A stretch of 27,323 nt of DNA from a virus: positions 1 to 27,323 of the IMG/VR virus record IMGVR_UViG_3300046675_000146. The stretch is one strand, 5' to 3'. The notes under the pieces are model-generated. The model did not search any database. It was not told the origin of the DNA and was given only the letters and a program-made list of their open reading frames with translations. The translations under genes were made by a program, and so were the position numbers. Positions 16,308-21,550 of the stretch are shown piece by piece. Position 1 is the stretch's first letter. Each line of letters begins with the position of its first letter.

Positions 16308-16445
16308 CTACTTGATGGCCTGCTGCCACTCGCGGTCAACCTCGGCGGCTCGGGAGCACTGACGGTCGCAGACCTTTCGGTCCTCGCCGCAGCCGTCGCA
16401 GGTAGTCGAGCGCATGGACTGAAAGAAACTCTTGATGATCCCCAT
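16308..16445 (-). CDS. small Cys-rich (zinc-ribbon-like) protein, reverse strand
   Basis: A 45-residue protein encoded opposite to the tail fibre gene and ending directly next to it. It has four cysteines as C-x2-C and C-x3-C (CDGCGEDRKVCDRQC) and a helical C-terminus (AAEVDREWQQAIK). I prefer the internal ATG at 16445 because a TAGACT -10 box lies 7 bases upstream, giving a leaderless mRNA. A longer reading frame upstream crosses a terminator and is not credible. It sits at the attP side of the late genes, so in a lysogen it lies near the prophage end, where conversion genes are common. Function unknown. Confidence 0.55.
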   Translation of the reverse strand: MGIIKSFFQSMRSTTCDGCGEDRKVCDRQCSRAAEVDREWQQAIK

Positions 16446-16452
16446 GCCCGCA

Positions 16453-16458
16453 AGTCTA
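16453..16458 (-). promoter_or_regulatory. possible leaderless promoter (-10 TAGACT)
   Basis: On the reverse strand TAGACT lies 7 bases before the ATG of the 45-residue protein and no Shine-Dalgarno is present. This is the same layout as at 2383-2394. No clear -35 box is seen. Confidence 0.4.
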
Positions 16459-16502
16459 GGGCAAGTAAGGCCGGTTAAGTGCCCCACCCGAAATAAGACA
16501 TC

Positions 16503-16537
16503 GGCCCCGTCCTCCATCACGGAGGGCGGGGCCTTTT
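16503..16537 (+). terminator. intrinsic terminator of the late operon
   Basis: GGCCCCGTCCTCC and GGAGGGCGGGGCC form a 13-bp stem (one wobble) around a 5-nt loop, followed by four Ts on the forward strand. It lies downstream of the last fibre gene and faces the attachment site, keeping late transcripts out of attP and the reverse integrase operon. Confidence 0.75.
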
Positions 16538-16618
16538 GTCGTGCCCCCGCAACGGCTGCCGGCGCAGATCCCAGGGAGGTTTCAGGGCGGCACGGCTCTC
16601 GCAGGCGACTGTAACAAC

Positions 16619-16740
16619 GGAACACTCCCCGACACTACGGAGCAATTTCCGGGGAACTCACGGGAACACGACACGCCCGACGGGGACGCAAAAACCCCGC
16701 CATTCCGGGGATTATCCGGAGTGGCGGGGCTGGGGAACAC
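16619..16740 (+). repeat. GGAACAC repeats beside attP, possible integrase arm-type sites
   Basis: The heptamer GGAACAC occurs at 16619-16625, 16663-16669 and 16734-16740, with a near copy GGAACTC at 16653-16659, all in the same direction and all on one side of the attachment core. Tyrosine integrases use short direct repeats of this kind as arm sites. The same heptamer also occurs inverted at 18931-18937 and 25357-25363, so a host or phage regulator could be the binder instead. Confidence 0.4.
16690..16729 (-). terminator. reverse-strand terminator beyond attP
   Basis: CCCCGCCATTCCGG and CCGGAGTGGCGGGG form a 14-bp stem (one wobble) with a 7-nt loop. Five As at the left edge become a five-U run on the reverse transcript. 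It ends transcripts coming from the integrase gene through the attachment core. After integration it would instead stand directly behind the rebuilt tRNA gene. Confidence 0.8.
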
Positions 16741-16742
16741 TG

Positions 16743-16793
16743 TGGGTCCTACCGGGATCGAACCGATGACATCCACGGTGTAAACGTGGCGCT
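16743..16793 (-). other. attP: attP core: 3' part of tRNA-Val(UAC)
   Basis: On the reverse strand the sequence reads as the anticodon arm (stem CCACG/CGTGG, loop TTTACAC with anticodon UAC), variable loop, T arm with GGTTCGATC, and acceptor strand AGGACCC plus A of a tRNA-Val. The 5' half (acceptor and D arm) is missing, since the bases upstream do not fit a tRNA. About 51 bases are therefore shared with a host tRNA-Val gene and form the crossover core. Integration would leave the host tRNA intact because the phage supplies its 3' half. It lies 42 bases from the integrase stop codon. Confidence 0.85.
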
Positions 16794-16835
16794 TCTGCCC
16801 GTCACGGCGCGGATTTTTCGGGGTCCAGGGGGGAT

Positions 16836-17933
16836 TCAGGGAGCCTCAGGTTTGAGTAGTGCGTCCATCCGCCCGGCGACGTCGTCCAACTCCTGGTCAA
16901 AGAGCCCGCTGTAAATATCAAGGGTCAACGCGGCGGAGGCGTGCCCCAGCATGCGCTGGACGGACTTCACGGACGCACCGGAGTGCACGGCGAGGCTCGC
17001 GGCCGTGTGCCTCAAGTCATGGACCCACAGCCCCTCCGGGAGCCCTGCCGCCTCGACCGCTGTGTCGTACTCGCGGGTCTTGAAGTTGTTGCTCCGGAGG
17101 TGGTGGCCGCGCTCGGACGGGAACACCAGCACGTCCCTGCCCCTGCCTTCGAGGCGGGTCGCGAGCCGTTCGGCCATGAACGCCGTCAACGGCACGGTGC
17201 GTTCCTTCCCGTTCTTCGGCGGCCCGATCACCATCGCCCCGTCGACCTCGGTCACGGACCGGGCGACCCGCACCCGGCACCGCTTCACGTCGATGTCTTT
17301 GGTCCGGAGTTCGGCGGCCTCCCCGAACCGGAGCCCGGTCGTGGCAAGGAACCAGATGAGGTCCGCGAACTGCGGGGAGATCTCCCGGGCGAGCCGGCCG
17401 ACCTGGGGCACGGTGAGGAAGATGTGTTCCCGCTTGTGGCCCTTGGGCAGGTTCACCCCCTTCGCGGGTGAGGTGACGATGCGGCCCTCGTCGACGCACC
17501 AGTTCAGGAACTTCCGGAACCGGCCATAGATCGTATCGACCGTGCGGGCGGCCTTGCCCATCCCGGACACCCACGTCTGGACGTCGGCGCGGGTGATGTC
17601 GGCGAGGATCTTATCCCCCCAGTACGGCTTGATGGTGGCGCGGACATCCGAGCGGGTGGCCGCCATCGTGGAGGGCTTCAGGTGGACCTGCGTGTCCACC
17701 CACGCGTCGATGAGGTCCCGGACGAACACCCGGCCCCGGTCGGCACTGATGTAGGTCCCGGAGCGCTGGTTGTGCTCCACCCACGTCAGGTGCGCTTTCG
17801 CGGCGTCCTTGACGGCGAAGGAGCGCTTCCGTTCCTTGCCGGCTTCGGTCCACACGGCACGCCAGCGCAGGCCCTTCCCGTACTCCGGGGTCCGGGTCCG
17901 GTCCCTCCTTGTCCAACGGTCCTCGACGCGCAT
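16836..17933 (-). CDS. int: tyrosine-type site-specific integrase
   Basis: A 365-residue integrase. I start it at the ATG at 17933, which forms a TAATG overlap with the upstream gene. A longer frame adds 14 unlikely residues. Residues about 20-60 are an arm-binding-like beta domain (RWRAVWTEAGKERKRSFAVKD), about 65-150 the core-binding SAM-like domain, and about 170-355 the catalytic domain. All active residues are visible: R202 (TTGLRFGE), a Lys around 240-243, H305 and R308 (HDLRH), H331 (LGHAS) and the nucleophile Y341 (DIYSG). It cuts and joins attP with attB in the host tRNA-Val gene. It is translated together with the peptidase gene upstream. Confidence 0.95.
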   Translation of the reverse strand: MRVEDRWTRRDRTRTPEYGKGLRWRAVWTEAGKERKRSFAVKDAAKAHLTWVEHNQRSGTYISADRGRVFVRDLIDAWVDTQVHLKPSTMAATRSDVRATIKPYWGDKILADITRADVQTWVSGMGKAARTVDTIYGRFRKFLNWCVDEGRIVTSPAKGVNLPKGHKREHIFLTVPQVGRLAREISPQFADLIWFLATTGLRFGEAAELRTKDIDVKRCRVRVARSVTEVDGAMVIGPPKNGKERTVPLTAFMAERLATRLEGRGRDVLVFPSERGHHLRSNNFKTREYDTAVEAAGLPEGLWVHDLRHTAASLAVHSGASVKSVQRMLGHASAALTLDIYSGLFDQELDDVAGRMDALLKPEAP

Positions 17934-18241
17934 TAGCGCAGCTCGTGCCCGATGAGGCGCTGCATGATGAGCCACTCGTCCACGTCAAGGCTGGCGAGGT
18001 AGTTCAGGACGTCGGGGCGGGTGACGCACAGGGCCGCGGCGATGGTCATGGTGCAGCACTCGTCTTTCGCGGCGGTGAGCAGTGCCCGCGGGGTGATGAG
18101 CCGCCGCGCCGCCCACCGCCCGGCCCGTTCGCAGGCCGCGCCGTCGTCGCAGGCCGTCCCGTAGTAGGCGTGGCCGCGTTCGTGCATCTGTGCTGAACGG
18201 GTGATCTCGTGCAGTCCCCCCAGGGGCTTTTCTTTCAACAT
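17933..18241 (-). CDS. ImmA/IrrE-like HExxH metallopeptidase (putative anti-repressor)
   Basis: A 102-residue protein with the zinc motif HERGH at residues 20-24 and, downstream, CERAGRWAARRLITP, where E38 could be the third ligand. This pairing of HExxH with an E-x-x-A-x-x-x-A-A-x-x-L helix is the signature of the ImmA/IrrE family, whose phage members cleave or destabilise the immunity repressor. I use the ATG at 18241. The frame is open to 18310, but that start lies inside the predicted promoter. It is smaller than typical ImmA. It sits between the repressor gene and int and overlaps int by one base, so lysogeny control and integration may be linked. Confidence 0.7.
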   Translation of the reverse strand: MLKEKPLGGLHEITRSAQMHERGHAYYGTACDDGAACERAGRWAARRLITPRALLTAAKDECCTMTIAAALCVTRPDVLNYLASLDVDEWLIMQRLIGHELR

Positions 18242-18291
18242 CGGTATGGTGCCCTTGCTCTGAAATCGTCGCCGATGTGGTGACGAGTGAC

Positions 18292-18320
18292 AGGCTACAC
18301 GGTTCCGCACTGTTCCATAA
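18292..18320 (-). promoter_or_regulatory. promoter of the peptidase-int operon with operator
   Basis: On the reverse strand GGAACAGTGCGGAA (18316-18303) is followed after 5 bases by TGTAGCCTG with a TAGCCT -10 box (18297-18292). A weak -35 (TTATGG, 18320-18315) fits a 17-base spacer. The same order, operator then TGTAGSCTGT, is found on the forward strand at 21445-21472. The operator would cover the -35 region, so bound repressor would shut off int and the peptidase. Confidence 0.55.
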
Positions 18321-18364
18321 TTTGTCAGAGGTATGTGCTGTACATGTGAAGCCCGCAGGATCCT

Positions 18365-18793
18365 CTACGATTCACCGAGAAACCTGTTTTTATAGTTACG
18401 GAATCGATATGAAAGCTCCGCGAGCAGTTCCTCATCCGTCAACTGGCTCGCCCGTGTTACGGGCTGTTCCGGCGCCCCGTTAATCTCCTTGTCCAGGTCC
18501 TGCCAGGACGCCTCGCCGGCACCCTCCTGCATGGAGGCGAGCGTCACGGATTCCCTCGGGGTGTCCGCCGCGTTGTCAAGTACTTCCTGTATGGAACCTG
18601 CACGCCAGCCGAGAGCCTTCTCTACCTTGCGCTGGTTGGTTTCCCACGCCACGCGGGTGCCTTTTTCCATAGACGCGAGCGTCTTCGGGTCGACCTCGGC
18701 GAACTTGGCGAACGGGAGCTGCCGGAGGTCTTTGTGGAGGCGGCCTTCTTTGATGAGGGCGCCGATGATTTCAAGTGCTTCTTGGTCAGTCAC
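18365..18793 (-). CDS. XRE-type immunity repressor
   Basis: A 142-residue protein with a GTG start. Residues about 17-65 form a helix-turn-helix of the XRE/lambda type (LPFAKFAEVDPKTLASMEKG with the following RVAWETNQRKVEKALGW helix). The C-terminal part is acidic and has no peptidase or LexA-like motif, so self-cleavage is not expected; the HExxH protein encoded next to it could be the partner that removes it. It is transcribed away from the Cro-like gene across a 190-base control region, the standard lysogeny switch layout. Its DNA recognition motif is probably the 14-mer found at the nearby promoters. No strong Shine-Dalgarno is seen, so expression may be low. Confidence 0.78.
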   Translation of the reverse strand: MTDQEALEIIGALIKEGRLHKDLRQLPFAKFAEVDPKTLASMEKGTRVAWETNQRKVEKALGWRAGSIQEVLDNAADTPRESVTLASMQEGAGEASWQDLDKEINGAPEQPVTRASQLTDEELLAELSYRFRNYKNRFLGES

Positions 18794-18876
18794 AGCTTCA
18801 TCGTGTCTTACGGAAGTTCGGCTTACAAGTGGCGTTTATTCCGGAACAGTACGCGTTTGTGCGGAACTGACTACCT

Positions 18877-18907
18877 ATTCGAAAGTATGTTCGAATCTTA
18901 CATACTT
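18877..18907 (+). promoter_or_regulatory. two interlocked dyads in the control region
   Basis: ATTCGAA (18877-18883) and TTCGAAT (18890-18896) are a perfect inverted repeat with 6 bases between. AAGTATG (18883-18889) and CATACTT (18901-18907) form a second perfect one that overlaps the first. They lie over the predicted start region of the repressor promoter. Unlike the asymmetric 14-mer nearby, these are symmetric, as expected for a dimer such as the Cro-like protein. Confidence 0.5.
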
Positions 18908-18922
18908 GTTATTCATATGCCA
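18895..18922 (-). promoter_or_regulatory. possible repressor promoter
   Basis: On the reverse strand TGGCAT (18922-18917), a 16-base spacer and TAAGAT (18900-18895, preceded by TG) form a plausible promoter reading toward the repressor gene about 90 bases away. It lies in the only AT-rich stretch of the region and overlaps the dyads. Confidence 0.4.
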
Positions 18923-18947
18923 CTTTCGTAGTGTTCCCGTGTCGTCG

Positions 18948-18983
18948 TTGCATTCTTCCGCATTGTTCCCTATTGTTGCTTAT
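18948..18983 (+). promoter_or_regulatory. rightward early promoter with operator in the spacer (leaderless)
   Basis: TTGCAT (18948-18953), a 17-base spacer, then TATTGT (18971-18976) and 7 bases to the ATG at 18984. The start of transcription falls at the start codon and there is no Shine-Dalgarno, so the mRNA would be leaderless. The spacer contains TTCCGCATTGTTCC (18956-18969), so a protein bound there would block RNA polymerase directly. Confidence 0.65.
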
Positions 18984-19253
18984 ATGAATCCTCCACAGAA
19001 GCGGCGCTCCACCCGCCGACACTCAGACGATGACCCCGCCAAGACCGGCCGCCTCATCCGGCAACTCCGGCTCAACAAGGAAATGACCCAGGCCGAACTC
19101 GCCACCGCCGTCGGCTTCAAACACCCCCACAGCATCGCCCACATCGAATCCGGCTACCGCGCCCTCACCGACGGCAAGCTCATCAAGGCCGCCCGCTACC
19201 TCGGGGTCAAGCCGGAGTCCATCCGCAAACCCGCCGTGAAGGTCGGACCATGA
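18984..19253 (+). CDS. Cro-like XRE helix-turn-helix protein
   Basis: I start this gene at the ATG at 18984 (89 residues), set by the leaderless promoter just before it. A much longer upstream frame runs against the repressor gene and is not credible. Residues about 22-75 are a clear XRE domain: GRLIRQLRLNKEMTQAELAT, then a turn and recognition helix in HPHSIAHIESGYR, then LIKAARYLGVKPESI. The N-terminus is basic (QKRRSTRRH) and may add DNA contacts. It is the first gene of the rightward early operon and faces the repressor, so a Cro-type role in opening lytic growth is likely. It ends in an ATGA overlap. Confidence 0.8.
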   Translation: MNPPQKRRSTRRHSDDDPAKTGRLIRQLRLNKEMTQAELATAVGFKHPHSIAHIESGYRALTDGKLIKAARYLGVKPESIRKPAVKVGP

Positions 19254-19456
19254 GCGTCCTTCAGGTCCGTGCCCTAAAGTGCGATCGCGGCGGCTGCGAA
19301 GCGACCATAGTCGACGCTGGCCATCTCGACGCCATTAGCGTCCGAATGGAGGGTGCCCGTAAAGGGTGGACCTACAGGCAGCCCGTCAAGGGGCCGACAG
19401 GCAAAGGCCCGCGGCGAAACTCTGCCGACTTCTGCCCGGAGCACTCCGGTGAGTGA
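19250..19456 (+). CDS. small Cys-containing protein, unknown function
   Basis: A 68-residue protein translated through the ATGA overlap with the Cro-like gene. It has C11 and C16 (KCDRGGCEATI) and a C-terminal C-x2-H (DFCPEHSGE), the spacing of a small zinc-binding protein. Between them lies a segment with GARKGWTY followed by a basic stretch. Proteins of this shape (K-C-D-x-x-G-C and a late F-C-P-x-H) are common in actinobacterial phage early regions, with no known role. Binding of a metal is inferred. Confidence 0.65.
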   Translation: MSVLQVRALKCDRGGCEATIVDAGHLDAISVRMEGARKGWTYRQPVKGPTGKGPRRNSADFCPEHSGE

Positions 19457-19652
19457 GCCGCAGCGCCGCGCTACCCGCCGGAACATGTCCACCCAGCCCA
19501 TCCCCCGCGGCATCATGGGCTCCCCGACTGCCGGGCAGCGGATCCGCTACACACCCCTGACCCCGGACGAACTCGCCCACATCATCACCCAGGCCCGCAA
19601 CCAGCGCACCGAAGACGACATCACCGACTACAGCAGGAGGAAAGCATCATGA
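19449..19652 (+). CDS. small basic protein, unknown function
   Basis: A 67-residue protein. The GTG at 19449 overlaps the previous gene by 8 bases; the ATG at 19485 would give 55 residues. It opens with a basic stretch (PQRRATRRN), continues with Pro-rich sequence and ends in a helix (PDELAHIITQARNQRTEDD). Its own 3' end carries the AGGAGG ribosome binding site (19635-19640) for the HNH gene. I do not recognise a family. Overlaps on both sides support it as a real coupled gene. Confidence 0.55.
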   Translation: MSEPQRRATRRNMSTQPIPRGIMGSPTAGQRIRYTPLTPDELAHIITQARNQRTEDDITDYSRRKAS

Positions 19653-20101
19653 GCCCCCGGTTCTGGAGCAAGGTCGACAAGTCCGGGGAGTGCTGGATCT
19701 GGACTGCTGGGAAGTTCGCCGGCGGCTACGGCTGCTACTGGGACGGCAAGAGCCGGAAAGCCCATCGAGTGTCCTACGAGGAACATTTCGGCCCAATTCC
19801 TGAAGGTATGCAGATAGACCACACCTGCCACAACACCTGTTGCGTCAACCCCGCGCACCTGAGAACCGTGACAGGGAAGCAGAACTGTGAGAACGTCCGC
19901 GGCCCGCAGTCGAACGGCACTTCTGGATACCGCGGCGTGACCTGGCATAAGCGAGACAAGCGCTGGCAAGCAGCTGTGACTCACAACTGGGAACGCGTCC
20001 ACCTCGGATATTTCGAGAGCGCAGAGCAAGCCAATGCCGCGGCCGTCGCTAAGCGCCTCGAACTCTTCACCCACAACGACACGGATAGGAACGCAGCATG
20101 A
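19649..20101 (+). CDS. HNH endonuclease with C-terminal AP2-like DNA-binding domain
   Basis: A 150-residue protein with AGGAGG upstream and an ATGA start. Residues about 5-45 (FWSKVDKSGECWIW, HRVSYEEHFGPIP) are the usual lead-in of this family. The nuclease core reads IDHTCHNTCCVNPAHL: D57-H58, N67 and H70 form the HNH site, and cysteines 60, 64 and 65 lie close by. Residues about 90-135 (SGYRGVTWHKRDKRWQAAVT, LGYFESAEQANAA) form an AP2-like DNA-binding domain. This combination is typical of free-standing homing-type endonucleases that spread among phages. It may be a mobile insertion in the early operon, although it keeps tight overlaps with its neighbours. Confidence 0.85.
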   Translation: MSPRFWSKVDKSGECWIWTAGKFAGGYGCYWDGKSRKAHRVSYEEHFGPIPEGMQIDHTCHNTCCVNPAHLRTVTGKQNCENVRGPQSNGTSGYRGVTWHKRDKRWQAAVTHNWERVHLGYFESAEQANAAAVAKRLELFTHNDTDRNAA

Positions 20102-20361
20102 GAGCCATAGCCCTTGATGACCTTGACTGGAGTGCCGACGCAATGGACGCGCTCATGAAGGTCGCCGCCGAAGGTAGGCCATTCGATGCCTACTCACTCA
20201 CCGAACGCGCCGAACTCCGCAATCCTCCATCCCCGGCGATGTGGGGCCCGCTGTTCCGGCAGGCCGCAACCGACGGCGTGATCCGGCGCGTGGGGTTCAT
20301 CCAGTCCCGCCGCCCCGGACGTAAGAACGGGCTCTGCCGCCTCTGGCAGGTGGCAGCATGA
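20098..20361 (+). CDS. small winged-helix-like protein
   Basis: An 87-residue protein with an ATGA start. The order of a helix (AMDALMKVAAEGRPFDAYSL), a second helix region (MWGPLFRQAATDGVIRRVG) and a basic hairpin (SRRPGRKNGLCRLWQVA) is that of a winged helix-turn-helix. Such proteins are frequent in actinophage early regions next to HNH genes and often resemble replication-associated wHTH domains. It may bind DNA. The target cannot be read from the sequence. Both ends overlap neighbouring genes by 4 bases. Confidence 0.55.
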   Translation: MRAIALDDLDWSADAMDALMKVAAEGRPFDAYSLTERAELRNPPSPAMWGPLFRQAATDGVIRRVGFIQSRRPGRKNGLCRLWQVAA

Positions 20362-20594
20362 GCCGGTCGTACTTCTCATCGGAGCCGGGCCGCTGGCGGA
20401 TGTTCTGCGACATCTGCTTCGCGCACGACGAGGCCACATTCGACGCCGCTCCCCCGCTCCTTCCGTTCCATCAGGCCGGATGGTTCATCGGCCAACGCGT
20501 GGACGCCTGCCCGACGTGCGCCGCCGCCGGACGGCTGCCGGATGACGCACCAAATCAGGTGGTCCTCGCGGCCGCCGCGGAGGTGGCCGCATGA
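20358..20594 (+). CDS. small zinc-ribbon-like protein
   Basis: A 78-residue protein with an ATGA start. It has two Cys pairs, CDIC (residues 17-20) and CPTC (about 51-54), separated by about 30 residues that include HDEATF and PFHQAGWFIG. The arrangement C-x2-C ... C-x2-C is that of a zinc ribbon. The Ala-rich C-terminus (VVLAAAAEVAA) probably has no domain function. No family is recognised. It belongs to the chain of coupled small genes 18984-21382. Confidence 0.6.
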   Translation: MSRSYFSSEPGRWRMFCDICFAHDEATFDAAPPLLPFHQAGWFIGQRVDACPTCAAAGRLPDDAPNQVVLAAAAEVAA

Positions 20595-20761
20595 TCCGGG
20601 TCTTCCAGTGCAAGGACGACTGCTGCGCGGTCCAGGTCCCCTCCCACAGATTCTGGTACGTCAAGACCCCATCCACCACGGCGACGTGGACGAGCTTCGA
20701 GGACGCCATCCGCGACGCTGCCGAGTTCGCCCGATCCATCCCCCAGGAGGTAACAGCATGA
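20591..20761 (+). CDS. 56-residue protein, unknown function
   Basis: A short gene with an ATGA start and an ATGA end. The protein opens with MIRVFQCKDDCCAVQVPSH, a beta-strand-like segment with three cysteines, and ends with a helix (FEDAIRDAAEFARSIP). This is the common shape of small phage proteins with one hairpin and one helix. Its 3' end provides AGGAGG (20745-20750) for the excisionase-like gene. I do not recognise the family. The unbroken overlaps and the typical codon use support it. Confidence 0.55.
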   Translation: MIRVFQCKDDCCAVQVPSHRFWYVKTPSTTATWTSFEDAIRDAAEFARSIPQEVTA

Positions 20762-20949
20762 GTGACGCGAAAGTGTCCGAGGTCGCCGAGCATCTCGGCC
20801 TGCACCCCGAAACGGTCCGGATCATGACCCGCGGCGGGGACTTCCCCAACGCGTACAAGACCGGCAAGGGCAAGCAGTCCAACCACATCCGGATCCCGTG
20901 GGCCGATGTTGAGGACTACCGGAAGAAACAGCCGAGGGCCTCACGATGA
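20758..20949 (+). CDS. excisionase-like helix-turn-helix protein
   Basis: A 63-residue protein. I use the ATG at 20758 (ATGA overlap, AGGAGG eight bases upstream) and not the long upstream frame. Residues 3-50 form a MerR/AlpA-type winged helix: VSEVAEHLGLHPETVRIMTR, then GGDFPNAYKTGKGKQSNHIR and a closing helix WADVEDYRKKQ. Such small proteins are usual phage excisionases, which bend attP or attL and set integrase direction, or early regulators. It lies about 4 kb from attP, in the rightward operon and not beside int, so it would be made only when the early promoter is open. That fits a role in excision. Confidence 0.65.
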   Translation: MSDAKVSEVAEHLGLHPETVRIMTRGGDFPNAYKTGKGKQSNHIRIPWADVEDYRKKQPRASR

Positions 20950-21095
20950 AGCGCTTCACACGTCAGGAACTACTGGCCGAGTGGGCTAGGTCCGCCGCCG
21001 TGACCGGCATCCACGGGCCGTACGTCGAGGGCGCCCGCACCCAGACCCTACTCAGGTTCGCCATACTCCCCCACTACGACGAGGTGGCGTCGTGA
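20946..21095 (+). CDS. 49-residue protein, unknown function
   Basis: A short gene with ATGA at the start and GTGA at the end. The protein is helical and basic at the start (MKRFTRQELLAEWARSAAV) and has GPYVEGARTQTLLRFAI in the middle, without cysteines. No family is recognised. Support comes from the coupled overlaps on both sides and the fit of its length exactly into the gap between two genes. Confidence 0.5.
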   Translation: MKRFTRQELLAEWARSAAVTGIHGPYVEGARTQTLLRFAILPHYDEVAS

Positions 21096-21382
21096 CGCCG
21101 GAGGATGAGCTGCACGCGGCGGTCCGTCAGGCGATCAACGACTCCGAGTCCGCGGCGGGGTCCCCGGATCATCTGCTGGACCTGCAGGCGTCGGCCGCCG
21201 TCGGGGCGTTGCTCCGGCTTGGCTGGATCAAGGCGGCGGGGTGGGAGTTCGCGGTGATGGACGGGGACGTGACCGCGGAGGTCGGCTTCAACACGGAGGG
21301 CCAGGCGCTGGCGTGGGTCGAGGCGCACCCGGGCGTGTATGTGGTGGAGCGCCGGCCGGTCGGCGTGTGGGAGCAACTGTGA
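21092..21382 (+). CDS. 96-residue protein, last gene of the first early operon
   Basis: A GTG-started gene overlapping the previous stop (GTGA). The protein is mixed: an N-terminal helix (DELHAAVRQAINDSES), a second helix (DLQASAAVGALLRLGW), and a beta part (GWEFAVMDGDVTAEVGF, GVYVVERRPVGVWEQL). No catalytic or metal motif is seen. It closes the operon that starts at 18984. An operator-like site begins six bases after its stop codon. Confidence 0.55.
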   Translation: MTPEDELHAAVRQAINDSESAAGSPDHLLDLQASAAVGALLRLGWIKAAGWEFAVMDGDVTAEVGFNTEGQALAWVEAHPGVYVVERRPVGVWEQL

Positions 21383-21387
21383 GGAAC

Positions 21388-21422
21388 TTCCGCACTGTTC
21401 GGCGACTCGCCTATATTTTTTT
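21388..21422 (+). promoter_or_regulatory. operator-like site and weak terminator at operon boundary
   Basis: TTCCGCACTGTTCG (21388-21401) differs from the best operator by one base. It runs into GGCG-ACT-CGCC (21401-21411), a short 4-bp hairpin, and TATATTTTTTT. The hairpin with the T-run could be a weak terminator of the first early operon. TATATT (21412-21417) could also serve as a -10 box under the operator. I cannot decide between these from sequence. Confidence 0.4.
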
Positions 21423-21442
21423 GCCTTTTTTCCCGTAAATGT

Positions 21443-21471
21443 ATGGAACAGTACGGAACATCATGTAGGCT
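21443..21471 (+). promoter_or_regulatory. promoter of the recombination/SSB operon with operator
   Basis: GGAACAGTACGGAA (21445-21458) is followed after 7 bases by TAGGCT (21466-21471), preceded by TG, as -10 box. The operator overlaps the -35 position (TGGAAC with a 16-base spacer). The area is clearly AT-richer than the genes around it. The site reads in the transcription direction like that of the int-operon promoter. Confidence 0.55.
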
Positions 21472-21490
21472 GTTCCCATAGCAACAAAGA

Positions 21491-21520
21491 GAGGCCCGGA
21501 AGCGCGAACTCCCGGACCTC
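21491..21520 (+). promoter_or_regulatory. leader hairpin of the second early operon
   Basis: GAGG-C-CCGG and CCGG-A-CCTC pair around a 12-nt loop, right after GCAACAAAGA. A similar leader (GCAACAAAAAGGCCCG and hairpin) follows the third operon's promoter at 25386-25424. It may be a stability or antitermination element. Confidence 0.45.
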
Positions 21521-21550
21521 GACACCATCACTAGCGATTGGAACCACACA

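Noticed and set aside
16541-16783. Forward open frames over the attP region
   Set aside because: They cross terminators and the tRNA core, lack a ribosome binding site and give low-complexity products.
16743-16835. A complete tRNA gene
   Set aside because: Only anticodon arm, T arm and acceptor 3' strand are present. The upstream bases do not form a D arm or the 5' acceptor strand, so it is an attachment core.
18457-18470. Operator-like TTACGGGCTGTTCC in the repressor gene
   Set aside because: 11 of 14 bases match, but it lies in coding sequence without a promoter. A match of this level can occur by chance, so I did not list it as an operator.
18489-18983. Upstream extension of the Cro-like gene to 254 residues
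   Set aside because: It would run through the repressor gene on the opposite strand and across the promoter and operator. The leaderless ATG at 18984 explains the gene better.
20245-20258. CCCGCTGTTCC in the winged-helix gene
   Set aside because: Only part of the 14-mer matches and it is inside a coding region.
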